Shown piece after piece: positions 27,207 to 35,363 of a DNA stretch of 64,000 bases. Numbering within the stretch: position 1 is the first letter of the stretch; each line of letters opens with the position of its first letter. Location of the stretch: assembly GCF_018829635.1 (NCBI RefSeq), contig NZ_JAHKKG010000011.1, forward strand, positions 186,001 to 250,000, written 5' to 3'. The notes under the pieces were generated by a model, which saw only the letters and a list, made by a program, of their open reading frames with translations, was not told the origin of the DNA and did no database searches. Origin of the DNA: Paractinoplanes bogorensis. GTDB lineage: Bacteria > Actinomycetota > Actinomycetes > Mycobacteriales > Micromonosporaceae. A program made the position numbers and the translations under genes.

Positions 27207-27241
27207 GCCGGAGTCGCCGCCGGCACTGAGCCGGAGCTGCC
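27196..27241. repeat. 23-bp tandem duplication spanning the stop of the LAxTG gene
   Basis: GCCGGCACTGAGCCGGAG occurs at 27196-27213 and 27219-27236 in a 23-bp period. The first TGA is the real stop codon; the second copy lies in the spacer. Confidence 0.9.
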
Positions 27242-27252
27242 GCCGCCGGAGG

Positions 27253-27825
27253 TCAGCGCCGGCGGCGGACCGACCCGGCCAGCACGACCCCGAGGAAGAT
27301 CAGCGGAAGGACGCCGATCACCAGCACCGGATAACCGATCCAGCGCAGCCACGGCCGGGCCTCGACATCGGCGCGGGCCAGCTTCTGGCTCTGCCGATGG
27401 CGCCCGACGTCACCGACCTCGATCGTCTTGCCGACGTCGGCCGACGTGAACACCGCACCCACCGTCACCCGTACGTCCTGCCCGTCGTCCCACTTGATCG
27501 ACGTCGCGCAGCTGTCCCAGTAGCCGAAGCCGCGGGTGGTGACCGGCCCCTGCTCGTGGCACGACGACACGGTGGCCTGTCCGGTGCGGGTCGCGTCGTC
27601 CATGCTCTGGCCGGCCAGCCGCGACATGGTCACCGCCGCCCCGGTCAGGCCCAGCCCGACCAGCAGCAGCACGACCACGAAGACCACCGACCGCATCCGG
27701 CTGCCCTGGCGCTCCTCGATCACCTCGGGGGTCGCCGCAGCCGCCGCGGCCTCATCGTCGAGGGCCTTCTCCTGCGCGCGGATCTCGGCCAGGCGCCTGG
27801 CGATCCGGTCGTCCTGCGGCTCCAC
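27253..27825 (-). CDS. Two-helix membrane protein (DUF6346-like)
   Basis: A 190-residue protein: a cytosolic, possibly coiled N-terminus (IARRLAEIRAQEKALDDEAAA), a first membrane helix at about 45-66, an extracytoplasmic domain with two cysteines (SSCHEQGP and YWDSCATSIKWDDG) likely forming a disulfide, and a second helix at about 162-184 followed by RRRR. It resembles the DUF6346 family of actinobacterial membrane proteins; function unknown. It is the last gene of a minus-strand cassette with ESX-accessory-like genes, starting 15 bases after the previous stop. Confidence 0.78.
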   Translation of the reverse strand: MEPQDDRIARRLAEIRAQEKALDDEAAAAAATPEVIEERQGSRMRSVVFVVVLLLVGLGLTGAAVTMSRLAGQSMDDATRTGQATVSSCHEQGPVTTRGFGYWDSCATSIKWDDGQDVRVTVGAVFTSADVGKTIEVGDVGRHRQSQKLARADVEARPWLRWIGYPVLVIGVLPLIFLGVVLAGSVRRRR

Positions 27826-27840
27826 GGCTGCTCCTGTCGA

Positions 27841-28839
27841 TCAGAGCGGAAGATCGATGGGCGTCGGTGACGGGTTGTCGCCCCTGAGCGTATCGGCCGT
27901 CGCCCCGGTGTTCTGCGAGCCGTTCGTCTTGGGGGCCGCCTTGGACGTCTCGATCACCACGTTCTTGGCCGCGCCGTAGACGGCTTCGTGCCCCTGGCCG
28001 ATCAGGTCGTACGCCGTCTTGAAGCCCTTGAAGCCGGTACCCGCGGTGCCGGCCGCCTCCATCCGGAACGCCTGCAGCCGCAGCACGTTGCGGTTGGCCT
28101 GGCCGATCTGCTCGAGGACGCTGCCCATCTGCTTGGTGAGCACGCCGACCCGCTTGACCGCCGCGAACAGCCGCTTGAGCAGGTTGAGGATCTTGGTGCT
28201 GCACTCGCCGACCAGGATCGCGACCTCGGCCGCCACCTTGGGGATGAGCACCACGGTCAGGGCCTGGATCGCCTTGGAGATGCAGGCACCGACCACCTCG
28301 GACACGATGTCGCGGATGGTGTTGCGCACGACGCCGACCATCGCGCCGACGATCGTGGTCGCCTTGCTCATGAAGTCGGCGACCTTGCCCATCGCCTGGA
28401 TCGCCTCGGCGTGCCCGCGGGCCATCGCCCGGTAGGCCTCGGCCGACCTGGCCGCCCAGGCGTCGGTGCTCTTTTTGACCTCGTCGACGAAGAAGTCGGT
28501 GGCCTCGTAGATGCGGGCCTCGATGTTGTACCAGGTCTGGGCGTGCGCCTCGATCGCCTTGGGGTCGCCGCACAGTTTGTCGAGCGGTTCGCGCAGGAAG
28601 CTGACGTGTTCCATCAGCCAGCCGACACCGGCCGCGAAGACCGCCTGCAGCGGGTCCATCACCGCGCCGAGCAGACCCAGGCCGGTGGCCAGACCGTTGC
28701 CGGCGACGCCGAACCAGTCGCCGCTGTTCCAGTTGTCGACCACGCCGGCCGCCGACTCGAAGATGCCCGCACCCTCGTAGCCCTTGGTCTCGCCCTCCGC
28801 GGCGATCAGGCTGCCCCGGGTCAACGTCTCGCCACTCAA
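27841..28839 (-). CDS. PPE/EspB-like helical protein, predicted type VII secretion substrate
   Basis: A 332-residue, almost entirely helical protein without a signal peptide. The N-terminal half is Gly/Ala rich with WNSGDWFG. The middle contains RIYEATDFFVDEV, including YEATD, which fits the YxxxD/E export motif of ESX substrates, near a Trp in DAWAARSAEAYRA. Hydrophobic helices from about 160 to 215 (MVGVVRNTIRDIVSEVVG, LTVVLIPKVAAEVAILVG) could insert in or cross a membrane. It overlaps the EspC-like gene by 4 bases. Together this resembles the EspB/PPE substrate of an ESX locus, but no EccC or mycosin gene is in the window, so it is an orphan cassette. Confidence 0.65.
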   Translation of the reverse strand: MSGETLTRGSLIAAEGETKGYEGAGIFESAAGVVDNWNSGDWFGVAGNGLATGLGLLGAVMDPLQAVFAAGVGWLMEHVSFLREPLDKLCGDPKAIEAHAQTWYNIEARIYEATDFFVDEVKKSTDAWAARSAEAYRAMARGHAEAIQAMGKVADFMSKATTIVGAMVGVVRNTIRDIVSEVVGACISKAIQALTVVLIPKVAAEVAILVGECSTKILNLLKRLFAAVKRVGVLTKQMGSVLEQIGQANRNVLRLQAFRMEAAGTAGTGFKGFKTAYDLIGQGHEAVYGAAKNVVIETSKAAPKTNGSQNTGATADTLRGDNPSPTPIDLPL

Positions 28840-29144
28840 GAGCCGCTCTCCTTGATCATGCGGGCCGCGTTGCCGTCGGTCGTGTCGGCGTCGGCCGCGA
28901 CGGCCCGCAGCAGTTCGGCCACGTGGGCGGTGGCGTCGGCGCCGTTCTTGAGCTCGCTGATCGCCCAGTCCTGCAACGGCTGCACCAGCGGGAGCACGAG
29001 CGGGCTGCAGAGGATGCCGTACACCTCGTCGTGCAGATCGATGTACTGCGCACCGGCCGTGGCCTCGTCACACATCCGCCCGGCCTCGTCGACCATCGAG
29101 GCATGCCGGCGCACGCCCTCGGAGTCGATGTAGACGTCGCTCAT
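28836..29144 (-). CDS. EspC/WXG100-like small protein (type VII secretion related)
   Basis: A 102-residue helical protein starting MSDVYIDSEGVRRHASMVDE, the pattern of the ESX-1 EspC (DUF2580, T7SS_ESX_EspC) family: an N-terminal helix with hydrophobic heptads and a small central loop. No signal peptide. Family members are secreted as partners of larger EspA/EspB substrates. It overlaps the neighbouring genes on both sides by four bases (ATGA), placing it between a YbaB-like protein and the EspB-like protein, the arrangement seen in ESX accessory clusters. Confidence 0.72.
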   Translation of the reverse strand: MSDVYIDSEGVRRHASMVDEAGRMCDEATAGAQYIDLHDEVYGILCSPLVLPLVQPLQDWAISELKNGADATAHVAELLRAVAADADTTDGNAARMIKESGS

Positions 29145-29530
29145 CGACGGTCACTCTCCTCATCGTCTTCGGGCGGCCGCGGGAACTGCTCGGCGTAGGT
29201 GCCGCCGATGAAGTTCGCGGTCTCCGACCCTTCGCCGTAGAGCCCGGTCACCAGGTCGTTCATCCGCTCGGCGAGCCGGGACTGGGCGCGGCGGCTGGTC
29301 TCGAGGATCGTCGCCGCCAGCTCGGCCGGGGGCAGGCGCATCGCCCGCTCGCTGAGATCGAGCCCGGCCAGCCCGCCCGAGTGGTCGACCGTGACCACAG
29401 CCTCGCCACCGTGCGACTCGGCGGTCGCCCGCACCTCTTGCATGCGGTGGCTGAGCTCGGTCGTCTTGGCGGTCTGCTGCTCGACTTTGCGTTCCCAGTC
29501 GACCAGAAAATCCTCGGGATCCTGCGGCAC
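29141..29530 (-). CDS. YbaB/EbfC family protein (EspL-like)
   Basis: A 129-residue acidic protein. The YbaB/EbfC fold is suggested by an N-terminal coiled coil (DWERKVEQQTAKTTELSHRM), a beta-hairpin segment GGEAVVTVDHSGGLAGLDLS and a helical C-terminus with LAATILETSRRAQSRL. EbfC-like proteins bind DNA or serve as cytosolic chaperones; the mycobacterial EspL protein of ESX-1 is of this type. First gene of the cassette EspL-like, EspC-like, EspB-like, membrane protein, all overlapping or nearly so. Confidence 0.75.
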   Translation of the reverse strand: MPQDPEDFLVDWERKVEQQTAKTTELSHRMQEVRATAESHGGEAVVTVDHSGGLAGLDLSERAMRLPPAELAATILETSRRAQSRLAERMNDLVTGLYGEGSETANFIGGTYAEQFPRPPEDDEESDRR

Positions 29531-29570
29531 CGCCGAATCCTAGCGAACGTCGATCCCCGGCGACGTCCCG

Positions 29571-30302
29571 TCAGTGGTGGTGGCCGGTGCGGCCCAGGGT
29601 GTGCGCGGGGGTCGCGCCGGGGCGGGTCCACTGTGGGGCCGGGCGGCTCTCCGGGCCCCAGCTCGGCGTCCCGTCGGCCGTGGTGCGCCAGTACCAGCAC
29701 GGCTCGTGGCCGTCCGGCACGTCCTGCCAGGATTCCTTCCGCCCGTACGGGGTCAGGTCGAGCAGGGCGAACGTGCCGCTCGGCGGTTCCGTGCCGCGGC
29801 CGGTGGTGCTGTAGGTGAGGAAGGTGCGGTCGCCGTCGCGGCGGTAGCAGGCGAACCCGCCCATGCCGTCGCCGATGAGCGCGGGCGCGTCGCGCACCGA
29901 GTACCAGGGCTGCTCGTAACCCATGAACGAGGTGAACGCGGCCACCTCGTCCCACTGTCCGGTGGTCACGATCGCCAGCGAGACCCCGCGCACGTTCAGG
30001 TAGGTCTGGTCGCGCAGGTGCCAGGCCGCAAACGTGCAGCCCTCGCACTGGCCCTGGTGCGGAGCGCCGTCGTACCACATGTGCTTGTACAGGATCAGCT
30101 CGTCGCGGCCGGCGAACACGTCGGTGAACGGCACCGGCCCGTCCGGCCCCACGACCGGGGTAGTTCCGTCGATCTCCACCATCGGTAGGCGACGGCGCTC
30201 GGCGGCGAGCGCGTCCCCGGCCCGGGTGTGGGCTTTCTCCCGTACGAGAAGAGCGTCTCGCGCCGCCTGCCACGTGGCCATGTCGACAATCGGGTTCGTC
30301 AT
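29571..30302 (-). CDS. DUF899 family thioredoxin-like protein
   Basis: A 243-residue protein of the DUF899 family, recognised by VDMATWQAARDALLVREK at the N-terminus, LPMVEIDG, GRDELILYKHMWYDG and CEGCTFAAWHL (a CxxC dithiol at about 96-99), then DLTPYGRKESWQDVPDGHEP and CWYWR. Family members have a thioredoxin-like fold; the role is unproven but probably redox. Start chosen at the ATG giving MTNPIVDM, as family members begin; an ATG 33 bases upstream is possible. It stands alone, divergent from the GntR gene. Confidence 0.87.
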   Translation of the reverse strand: MTNPIVDMATWQAARDALLVREKAHTRAGDALAAERRRLPMVEIDGTTPVVGPDGPVPFTDVFAGRDELILYKHMWYDGAPHQGQCEGCTFAAWHLRDQTYLNVRGVSLAIVTTGQWDEVAAFTSFMGYEQPWYSVRDAPALIGDGMGGFACYRRDGDRTFLTYSTTGRGTEPPSGTFALLDLTPYGRKESWQDVPDGHEPCWYWRTTADGTPSWGPESRPAPQWTRPGATPAHTLGRTGHHH

Positions 30303-30377
30303 GCGGGTAGGACCGGCGAACCGGACGAAACTCATCGGCCCTGGCGTTCCGTGGCGCTGACATCTAACATTTCAGTT

Positions 30378-31010
30378 GTGGAACGGGTGGAGAGGCGTCT
30401 GCTGCGCGAGACGGCGTACGAGTCGATCCGTGATGCCGTCGTGCGCGGTGACCTGGCCCCGGGGGCGGTGGTGAACAGTGCCGAGCTGGCCGACCGGCTC
30501 GGCCTGTCCCGGGCCCCGGTGCGCGACGCCCTGGCCCGGCTCGCCGGTGAGGGCCTGGTCGAGATGAAGCCGCAGAGCTACACCCGGGTCACCCCGGTGC
30601 TGCCGCGCGAGGTCAGCGACGCCGCCGCCGTCGTGCGGGCCATGCACGAGCTGGCGGCGAGCGCGACCGTCGGCCACCTCACCGCCGAACAGATCGACGA
30701 GATGCGCGCGGCCAACCGCCGTTTCGAAGAAGCCACGCGAAGCGGTCAGATCGATGCGGCCATGGCGGCCGACGACGAGCTGCACGGCGTCCTCGTGCGG
30801 GCCAGCGGCAACCGCGCCCTGGCCGCCACCATCGAGCGCTACACCCCGCTGATCCGCCGGCTCGAGCGCCTCCGGTTCGCGCACAGCCACGCCCGCCGCT
30901 CGGTCGAGCGGCACGACGACCTGATCGCCGCCTGCGCCGCCGGCGATGCCCCCGAGGCGACCCGCCTCACCGCACTGATCTGGCAATCGTTGGAGGACAG
31001 AACCGCATGA
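30378..31010 (+). CDS. GntR/FadR-type transcriptional regulator of the ACC deaminase gene
   Basis: A 210-residue GntR protein: winged HTH at about 8-72 (TAYESIRDAVVRGDLAPGAVV; LADRLGLSRAPVRDAL in parts) and an all-helical FCD effector domain with the metal and ligand residues D and H in DDELHGVLVRASGN and later ERHDDLI. The GTG start at 30378 is preferred because the domain begins right after it; no strong ribosome site is seen, so it may be a short-leader or leaderless start. It overlaps the ACC deaminase gene by ATGA and most likely controls it in response to a small acid or amino acid. Confidence 0.9.
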   Translation: MERVERRLLRETAYESIRDAVVRGDLAPGAVVNSAELADRLGLSRAPVRDALARLAGEGLVEMKPQSYTRVTPVLPREVSDAAAVVRAMHELAASATVGHLTAEQIDEMRAANRRFEEATRSGQIDAAMAADDELHGVLVRASGNRALAATIERYTPLIRRLERLRFAHSHARRSVERHDDLIAACAAGDAPEATRLTALIWQSLEDRTA

Positions 31011-32020
31011 TCGACTTCGAGCGTTACCCGCTGCTCTTCGGCCCCTCCCCGGTGCACCGGCTCGACCGGCTCACCGAGCACCTCGGCGGGGCGGCCGTCT
31101 GGGCCAAGCGGGAGGACTGCAACAGCGGGATCGCGTACGGGGGAAACAAGACCCGCAAGCTGGAATATCTCGTCGCCGACGCCCTCGCACAGGGCTGTGA
31201 CACGCTCGTGTCGATCGGCGGCGTGCAGTCGAACCACACCCGTCAGGTCGCCGCCGTCGCCGCCCGGGCCGGCCTCAAGTGCGTGCTCGTGCAGGAGAGC
31301 TGGGTCGAATGGCCCGACCCGGTCTACGACAAGGTCGGCAACATCCTGATCAGCCGGCTCGCCGGGGCCGAGGTACGCCTCGTACGGTCGGAGTTCGGCA
31401 TCGGCTTCAAGGAGAGCTGGGAGCAGGCCCTGCGCGACATCGAGGCCTCCGGCGGCAAGCCGTACGCTATCCCGGCCGGCGCGTCCGACCACAAGCTCGG
31501 CGGACTCGGCTTCGCCAACTGGGCGTACGAGGTCGCGCAACAGGAACAGGAGCTCGGCGTCTTCTTCGACACCGTGATCGTCTGCTCGGTCACCGGCAGC
31601 ACCCAGGCCGGCATGATCGCCGGGTTCGCCGCGATCGAGGACGCGGGCGGCCGTCCACGCCAGGTGCTCGGCATCGACGCGAGCGCCAAGCCGGCCGAGA
31701 CCCACGCCCAGGTCGCCCGGATCGCCCGCAACACGGCGTCGCTGATCGGGCTGGGCCGCGATCTGAAGGACGACGAGATCCGGCTCGACGAGCGCTATCA
31801 CGCCGGCGTCTACGGCATCCCCGACGAGACCACTCTCGAGGCGATGCGCGTGGCCGCCCGTACGGAGGGAATGGTCACCGACCCGGTTTACGAGGGCAAG
31901 TCGATGGCCGCTCTCATCGACCTGGTCTCCCGGGGCGAGATCGGCAAGGACTCCACCGTGCTGTACGCCCACCTCGGCGGCCAGCCGGCCCTGAACGGGT
32001 ACAGCGCGCTATTCAGCTAG
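31007..32020 (+). CDS. acdS: 1-Aminocyclopropane-1-carboxylate (ACC) deaminase
   Basis: A 337-residue PLP enzyme of the tryptophan-synthase-beta fold that opens the cyclopropane ring of ACC to 2-oxobutyrate and ammonia, lowering plant ethylene. The PLP Lys is K48 in GGNKTRKLEYL, the catalytic Ser is S75 in VQSNHTRQ, and the C-terminal LYAHLGGQPALNGY supplies the active-site Tyr and Leu. TDPVYEGKSM contains the Glu that separates true ACC deaminases from D-cysteine desulfhydrases. Length is canonical (about 338). Control by an adjacent GntR protein differs from the Lrp-type AcdR of proteobacteria. The 3' end overlaps the convergent GH1 gene by 12 bases. Confidence 0.93.
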   Translation: MIDFERYPLLFGPSPVHRLDRLTEHLGGAAVWAKREDCNSGIAYGGNKTRKLEYLVADALAQGCDTLVSIGGVQSNHTRQVAAVAARAGLKCVLVQESWVEWPDPVYDKVGNILISRLAGAEVRLVRSEFGIGFKESWEQALRDIEASGGKPYAIPAGASDHKLGGLGFANWAYEVAQQEQELGVFFDTVIVCSVTGSTQAGMIAGFAAIEDAGGRPRQVLGIDASAKPAETHAQVARIARNTASLIGLGRDLKDDEIRLDERYHAGVYGIPDETTLEAMRVAARTEGMVTDPVYEGKSMAALIDLVSRGEIGKDSTVLYAHLGGQPALNGYSALFS

Positions 32021-33256
32021 GGCGTCCCGGAGCCACGCGAACGAGCGACGAGGCGTACGGGAAAGGGTCTGGAAATCGACGTGGACGAGGCCGAACCGCT
32101 GGGAATAGCCTTCGGCCCACTCGAAATTGTCGAGCAGGGACCAGACGAAATATCCGCGTACGTCGACTCCCGCGCTGATCGCGTCGTGGAGTGCCCGCAG
32201 GTGGGAGTCGAGGTAGTCGATGCGGAACTGGTCGTCGACGCCCTCGTCGGTCGAGCAGCCGTTCTCGGTGATGTAGATCGGGGGGAGATTTTTCCCGTAC
32301 GTTTCGCGCAGGCTGGTGAGCAGTTCGGTGAGTCCTTCGGGCACCACCGGCCAGCCGAACGCGGTCGTCGGCACGCCCTCGATCGGCAGCATTTCGAACG
32401 GCAGCGGCGAATCGGCGGTGGGCGCCCCGATCAGCGTGGGGTTGTAGTAGTTGATGCCCAGCGCGTCGATCGGCGTACTGATGATGTCGAGGTCGCCCGG
32501 CCTGATCACCGGCTCCAGAGCGGAAGCGAGGAAATCGGGATACGAGCCCAGCAGTACGGGGTCGTTGAAAAGCCGATTGTGGAAGGCGTCGTACACCGCG
32601 GCGGCCGGGGAGTCGTCGGCCGCGCGTACGGGAGTGCAGTTGTTCGTCAGCATGACCTCGGTGGCACCGGTCGCCCGCAGCGCCTGCACGGCGAGACCAT
32701 GGCCGAGCAACTGGTGGTGCGCGACCGGCAGGGCCTGCAGCATCAGTTCGCGGCCGGGGGCGTGCGTCCCGTACGCGTAACCCTGCGCCATGTGCACGAT
32801 CGGCTCGTTCAGCGTGATCCAGCGCGTGACCCGGTCGCCCAGGCGCCCCGCCACCAGCGTCGCGAAGTCGGCGAACTTCGACGCGGTGTCGCGCGACAGC
32901 CAGCCGCCGTGGTCCTCGATCGACTGCGGCAGGTCCCAGTGGAACAGCGTCGGCAGCGGCACGATGCCCTTCTCGAGCAGCGCGTCGACCAGCCGGTCGT
33001 AGAAGCCGAGGTCAGCCGCCCGCGGCCACGCGATCGAGAAGCGGTAGGCGCCCACCCCGAGCTCACTCAGCAGCGCGACGTCTTCGGAGTAGCGGTGATA
33101 GTGGTCGCACGCCACATCGCCGGTGTCGCCGCCCTTGGCATGGGAGAACGTGTCCCAGATGGAGGGCACGCGCCCGTCCTCGTCGACGGCACCCTCGATC
33201 TGATAGGAGGCCGTGGAGCAACCGAACAGAAACCCGTCAGGAAAGCGCGGCACCAT
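32009..33256 (-). CDS. GH1 family beta-glucosidase, shortened between strand 2 and helix 2
   Basis: A 415-residue glycoside hydrolase family 1 enzyme. The N-terminal signature FLFGCSTASYQIEGA is intact, the acid/base is E151 in TLNEP, the nucleophile is E331 in YITENG, and the aglycone region YFVWSLLDNFEWAEGY is normal. It would release glucose or galactose from beta-glycosides in the cytoplasm. Odd feature: after YRFSIAWPR the sequence goes directly AADLGFYDRL, missing roughly 13-15 residues (the usual ...P.GrG.vN..GL segment). The rest is well conserved, so this may be a natural small deletion. Contains decamers at 32055 and 32291. It starts two bases after the upstream gene ends. Confidence 0.92.
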   Translation of the reverse strand: MVPRFPDGFLFGCSTASYQIEGAVDEDGRVPSIWDTFSHAKGGDTGDVACDHYHRYSEDVALLSELGVGAYRFSIAWPRAADLGFYDRLVDALLEKGIVPLPTLFHWDLPQSIEDHGGWLSRDTASKFADFATLVAGRLGDRVTRWITLNEPIVHMAQGYAYGTHAPGRELMLQALPVAHHQLLGHGLAVQALRATGATEVMLTNNCTPVRAADDSPAAAVYDAFHNRLFNDPVLLGSYPDFLASALEPVIRPGDLDIISTPIDALGINYYNPTLIGAPTADSPLPFEMLPIEGVPTTAFGWPVVPEGLTELLTSLRETYGKNLPPIYITENGCSTDEGVDDQFRIDYLDSHLRALHDAISAGVDVRGYFVWSLLDNFEWAEGYSQRFGLVHVDFQTLSRTPRRSFAWLRDALAE

Positions 33257-33258
33257 GG

Positions 33259-34581
33259 TCAGGACCCTACGCGTTTCGCGACGCGGCCGCCGTAGACGTA
33301 TCGGCCGCCGTCGAGGAACGTGAACGTCGAGTGGACGCCCTCGTCGAGCTCGGTCGTGATGAAGCTGGTGCCGCCCAGGGCCACGTAGTGCATCGTCGTG
33401 ACCGGGAGGCCCATCTCGGCCAGCAGCCCCAGCGGGGTGGCGGTGACCTCGAGGCCGGTCGGGTCGGGCCGGATGTCGTAGGTGTACATCGGATATTCGT
33501 AGCGGCCCGCGAACTCGGCCGGACCGGGCGTGAACGGGCCGCTCGGCGGGACCGCCCGCGGGGGCACGACGACACCGGTGCGGTCGGCGACGATCGCGTC
33601 GAGCACCTCGTCGAAGAACGGCGTGGAGTGGCCGCCGTTGACGTTGATCGCGATCACCAGCGAGTGCTCCGGGACGACCCGCCACTGCGTCGACTGCCCG
33701 ATCGTGCCGCCGTCGTGGCCGTACGCCTTCGTTCCCGACCAGTCGAACACCTCGAGCCCGAGCCCTCTTCTCGAGTCGCCCCGCCCGGAATAGGGCGGCA
33801 GGGTCAGCACCGGCGTCGTCATCGCCTCGATCGCGGCCGCCGACAGCAGACCCTCGCCCCCGGCCAGGAACATGTGCCCGAACCGGACGAGTTCGCGCGG
33901 CGCTGCACACGGCGTCGCCCCGGCCGGGCCGTTCGATCGGGGCATGCCCCACGGACGTGCCACCCGGCCGTCGTCGAGATGGCCGGCCGCGGCCCGGAAG
34001 ACGATCGCCTCTTCGGGCAGCAGAGCCATCTGCTGCACGCCCAGCGGCTCGATCAGCCGCTCACGCAGCACCGACTCCCACGTGCCGCCGCGCAGCCGGG
34101 CGACCAGCGCGCCGAGAACGACAAAGCCCGAATTGCAGTACGAGAACAGCTCGCCGGCCGGGGCGATCTGATGCGCATGCCCGGCCAGATGCACGAGATA
34201 GCGGTCGACCGCGTCGTCACCGCGGCCGGTGTCTTCGAACAGGTCGCCGTCGAACCCGCCCATGTGCAGCAGCAGATGCCGGACCGTCACCGCCTCGGTC
34301 GCGGCCGGATCGACCACGGCGAACTCGGGCAGATAGCGCCGGACGGGCTGATCCAGGTCGACCCGGCCCTCGTCGACCAGTTGCATCACCAGCGCGGTGG
34401 TCCAGATCTTGGTGACCGAGCCGATCTGGAAGACGCTGTCGGGCGTGGTCTCGACGCCGGTCTCGCGGTTGAGCACCCCGTACGCGCCCTCGTGAAGCTC
34501 GTCGCCCTGGCCCACCGCGACCGCCGCACCGGGAACGCCGTGCCGGGCCGCCGCCTGCTCGAGAAGATCGTTGAGATTCAT
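33259..34581 (-). CDS. Serine beta-lactamase-fold hydrolase (class C / EstB-like)
   Basis: A 440-residue protein of the beta-lactamase (PF00144) family. The nucleophile motif SxxK is S55-V-T-K58 in QIGSVTKIW, the Tyr motif is YCN in FSYCNSGF (near 145) and the third box is HDGGT in GHDGGTIGQS. The C-terminal about 120 residues add a lipocalin-like or DUF3471-like domain (FAGRYEYPMYTYDIRPD). Such enzymes are esterases, D-aminopeptidases or penicillin-binding relatives rather than classical resistance enzymes; there is no signal peptide, so cytoplasmic action is likely. It is two bases upstream of the GH1 gene, and co-transcription suggests deacylation of a glycoside before hydrolysis. Confidence 0.88.
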   Translation of the reverse strand: MNLNDLLEQAAARHGVPGAAVAVGQGDELHEGAYGVLNRETGVETTPDSVFQIGSVTKIWTTALVMQLVDEGRVDLDQPVRRYLPEFAVVDPAATEAVTVRHLLLHMGGFDGDLFEDTGRGDDAVDRYLVHLAGHAHQIAPAGELFSYCNSGFVVLGALVARLRGGTWESVLRERLIEPLGVQQMALLPEEAIVFRAAAGHLDDGRVARPWGMPRSNGPAGATPCAAPRELVRFGHMFLAGGEGLLSAAAIEAMTTPVLTLPPYSGRGDSRRGLGLEVFDWSGTKAYGHDGGTIGQSTQWRVVPEHSLVIAINVNGGHSTPFFDEVLDAIVADRTGVVVPPRAVPPSGPFTPGPAEFAGRYEYPMYTYDIRPDPTGLEVTATPLGLLAEMGLPVTTMHYVALGGTSFITTELDEGVHSTFTFLDGGRYVYGGRVAKRVGS

Positions 34582-34643
34582 CGAAGCCGACCATACGCCG
34601 CGCCCGGCGATCATTTCGATCGCCGGGCGCGCCCCCGATGGTG

Positions 34644-35363
34644 CTATTTGGTGCCGCTGGAAGACAGTGGGCCGGGCAGGGGCTTCGTCTTGCCGCCGTC
34701 CGGCTTGATGGCGAACCACTTGCCGTTCAGGCCCTGGCCGTTGATGTCGCCGGGCTTGGCGTCGGCGACGAAGTAGTAGACCGGCCAGCCGTTGATGGTG
34801 ACCTGGCAGTGGCCGTCGGCCCGCTCGACATAGCCGATGATCTTGGGGTCGATGCCGTCCGGGAAGATCTTGCCCGGGCTCTTGATCAGCAGGGGCGGCC
34901 AGGCCGTGGCGCAGTCGCCGTTGCAGTTCGACTTGGGCGGCTTGTTGGTGTCGTTGTCGAAGCGGTAGAGCGTCCGGCCGGCGCCGTCGGTCACGTAGGT
35001 GCCGATCTGCGCGTTCTCCGCGGTGTTGAGCTCGACCGTCTTGCTGCCGCTGGTGCGGGACTTCGGCGGGGTGATGTCCTGGTCGGACGGACCGCTGAAG
35101 ATCTTCACCCATTTCTGGGTCTTGGCGACGACGGGCGCCTTGTCCCCTTTCTTATCCGCGATCGGGGCGGTCGCCGGGGCTGTCGGCGTCGCGCTCGGGT
35201 TCTCCGCGACTCCCGCCAACTCCGGCAATTCGCCCGGTCCCAGCGGATTGGGCGCCGCCGTGGCCGCCACCGGAATCTGCTCCTGCGGGGCTGCCTGGCT
35301 TCCACAGGCCGCCGCCATGCTCGCCACACCGGCCAGCATCACCGCGACGTAGATCTTCCTCAT
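34644..35363 (-). CDS. Lipoprotein with secreted repeats (Lipoprotein_15 family)
   Basis: A 239-residue lipoprotein: lipobox SMAAAC with the acylated Cys at residue 20, a Pro/Ala-rich linker, then a C-terminal domain of the 'secreted repeat of unknown function' family. Its two signature stretches are TLYRFDNDTNKPPKSNCNGDC with AWPPLL, and GHCQVTINGWPVYYFVADAKPGD with GQGLNGKWFAI (in parts). Two cysteines in the SNCNGDC segment probably pair. Function is unknown; the family often sits beside ECF sigma factors, as here (divergent from sigma/anti-sigma). The ATG at 35363 begins MRKIYVAVML, an ideal lipoprotein signal. Confidence 0.88.
   Translation of the reverse strand: MRKIYVAVMLAGVASMAAACGSQAAPQEQIPVAATAAPNPLGPGELPELAGVAENPSATPTAPATAPIADKKGDKAPVVAKTQKWVKIFSGPSDQDITPPKSRTSGSKTVELNTAENAQIGTYVTDGAGRTLYRFDNDTNKPPKSNCNGDCATAWPPLLIKSPGKIFPDGIDPKIIGYVERADGHCQVTINGWPVYYFVADAKPGDINGQGLNGKWFAIKPDGGKTKPLPGPLSSSGTK

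Noticed and set aside
33259..34581. Beta-lactamase resistance gene
   Set aside because: SxxK/YxN/HxG are family-wide; no signal peptide, a C-terminal extra domain and a sugar-enzyme partner point to an esterase-like role.
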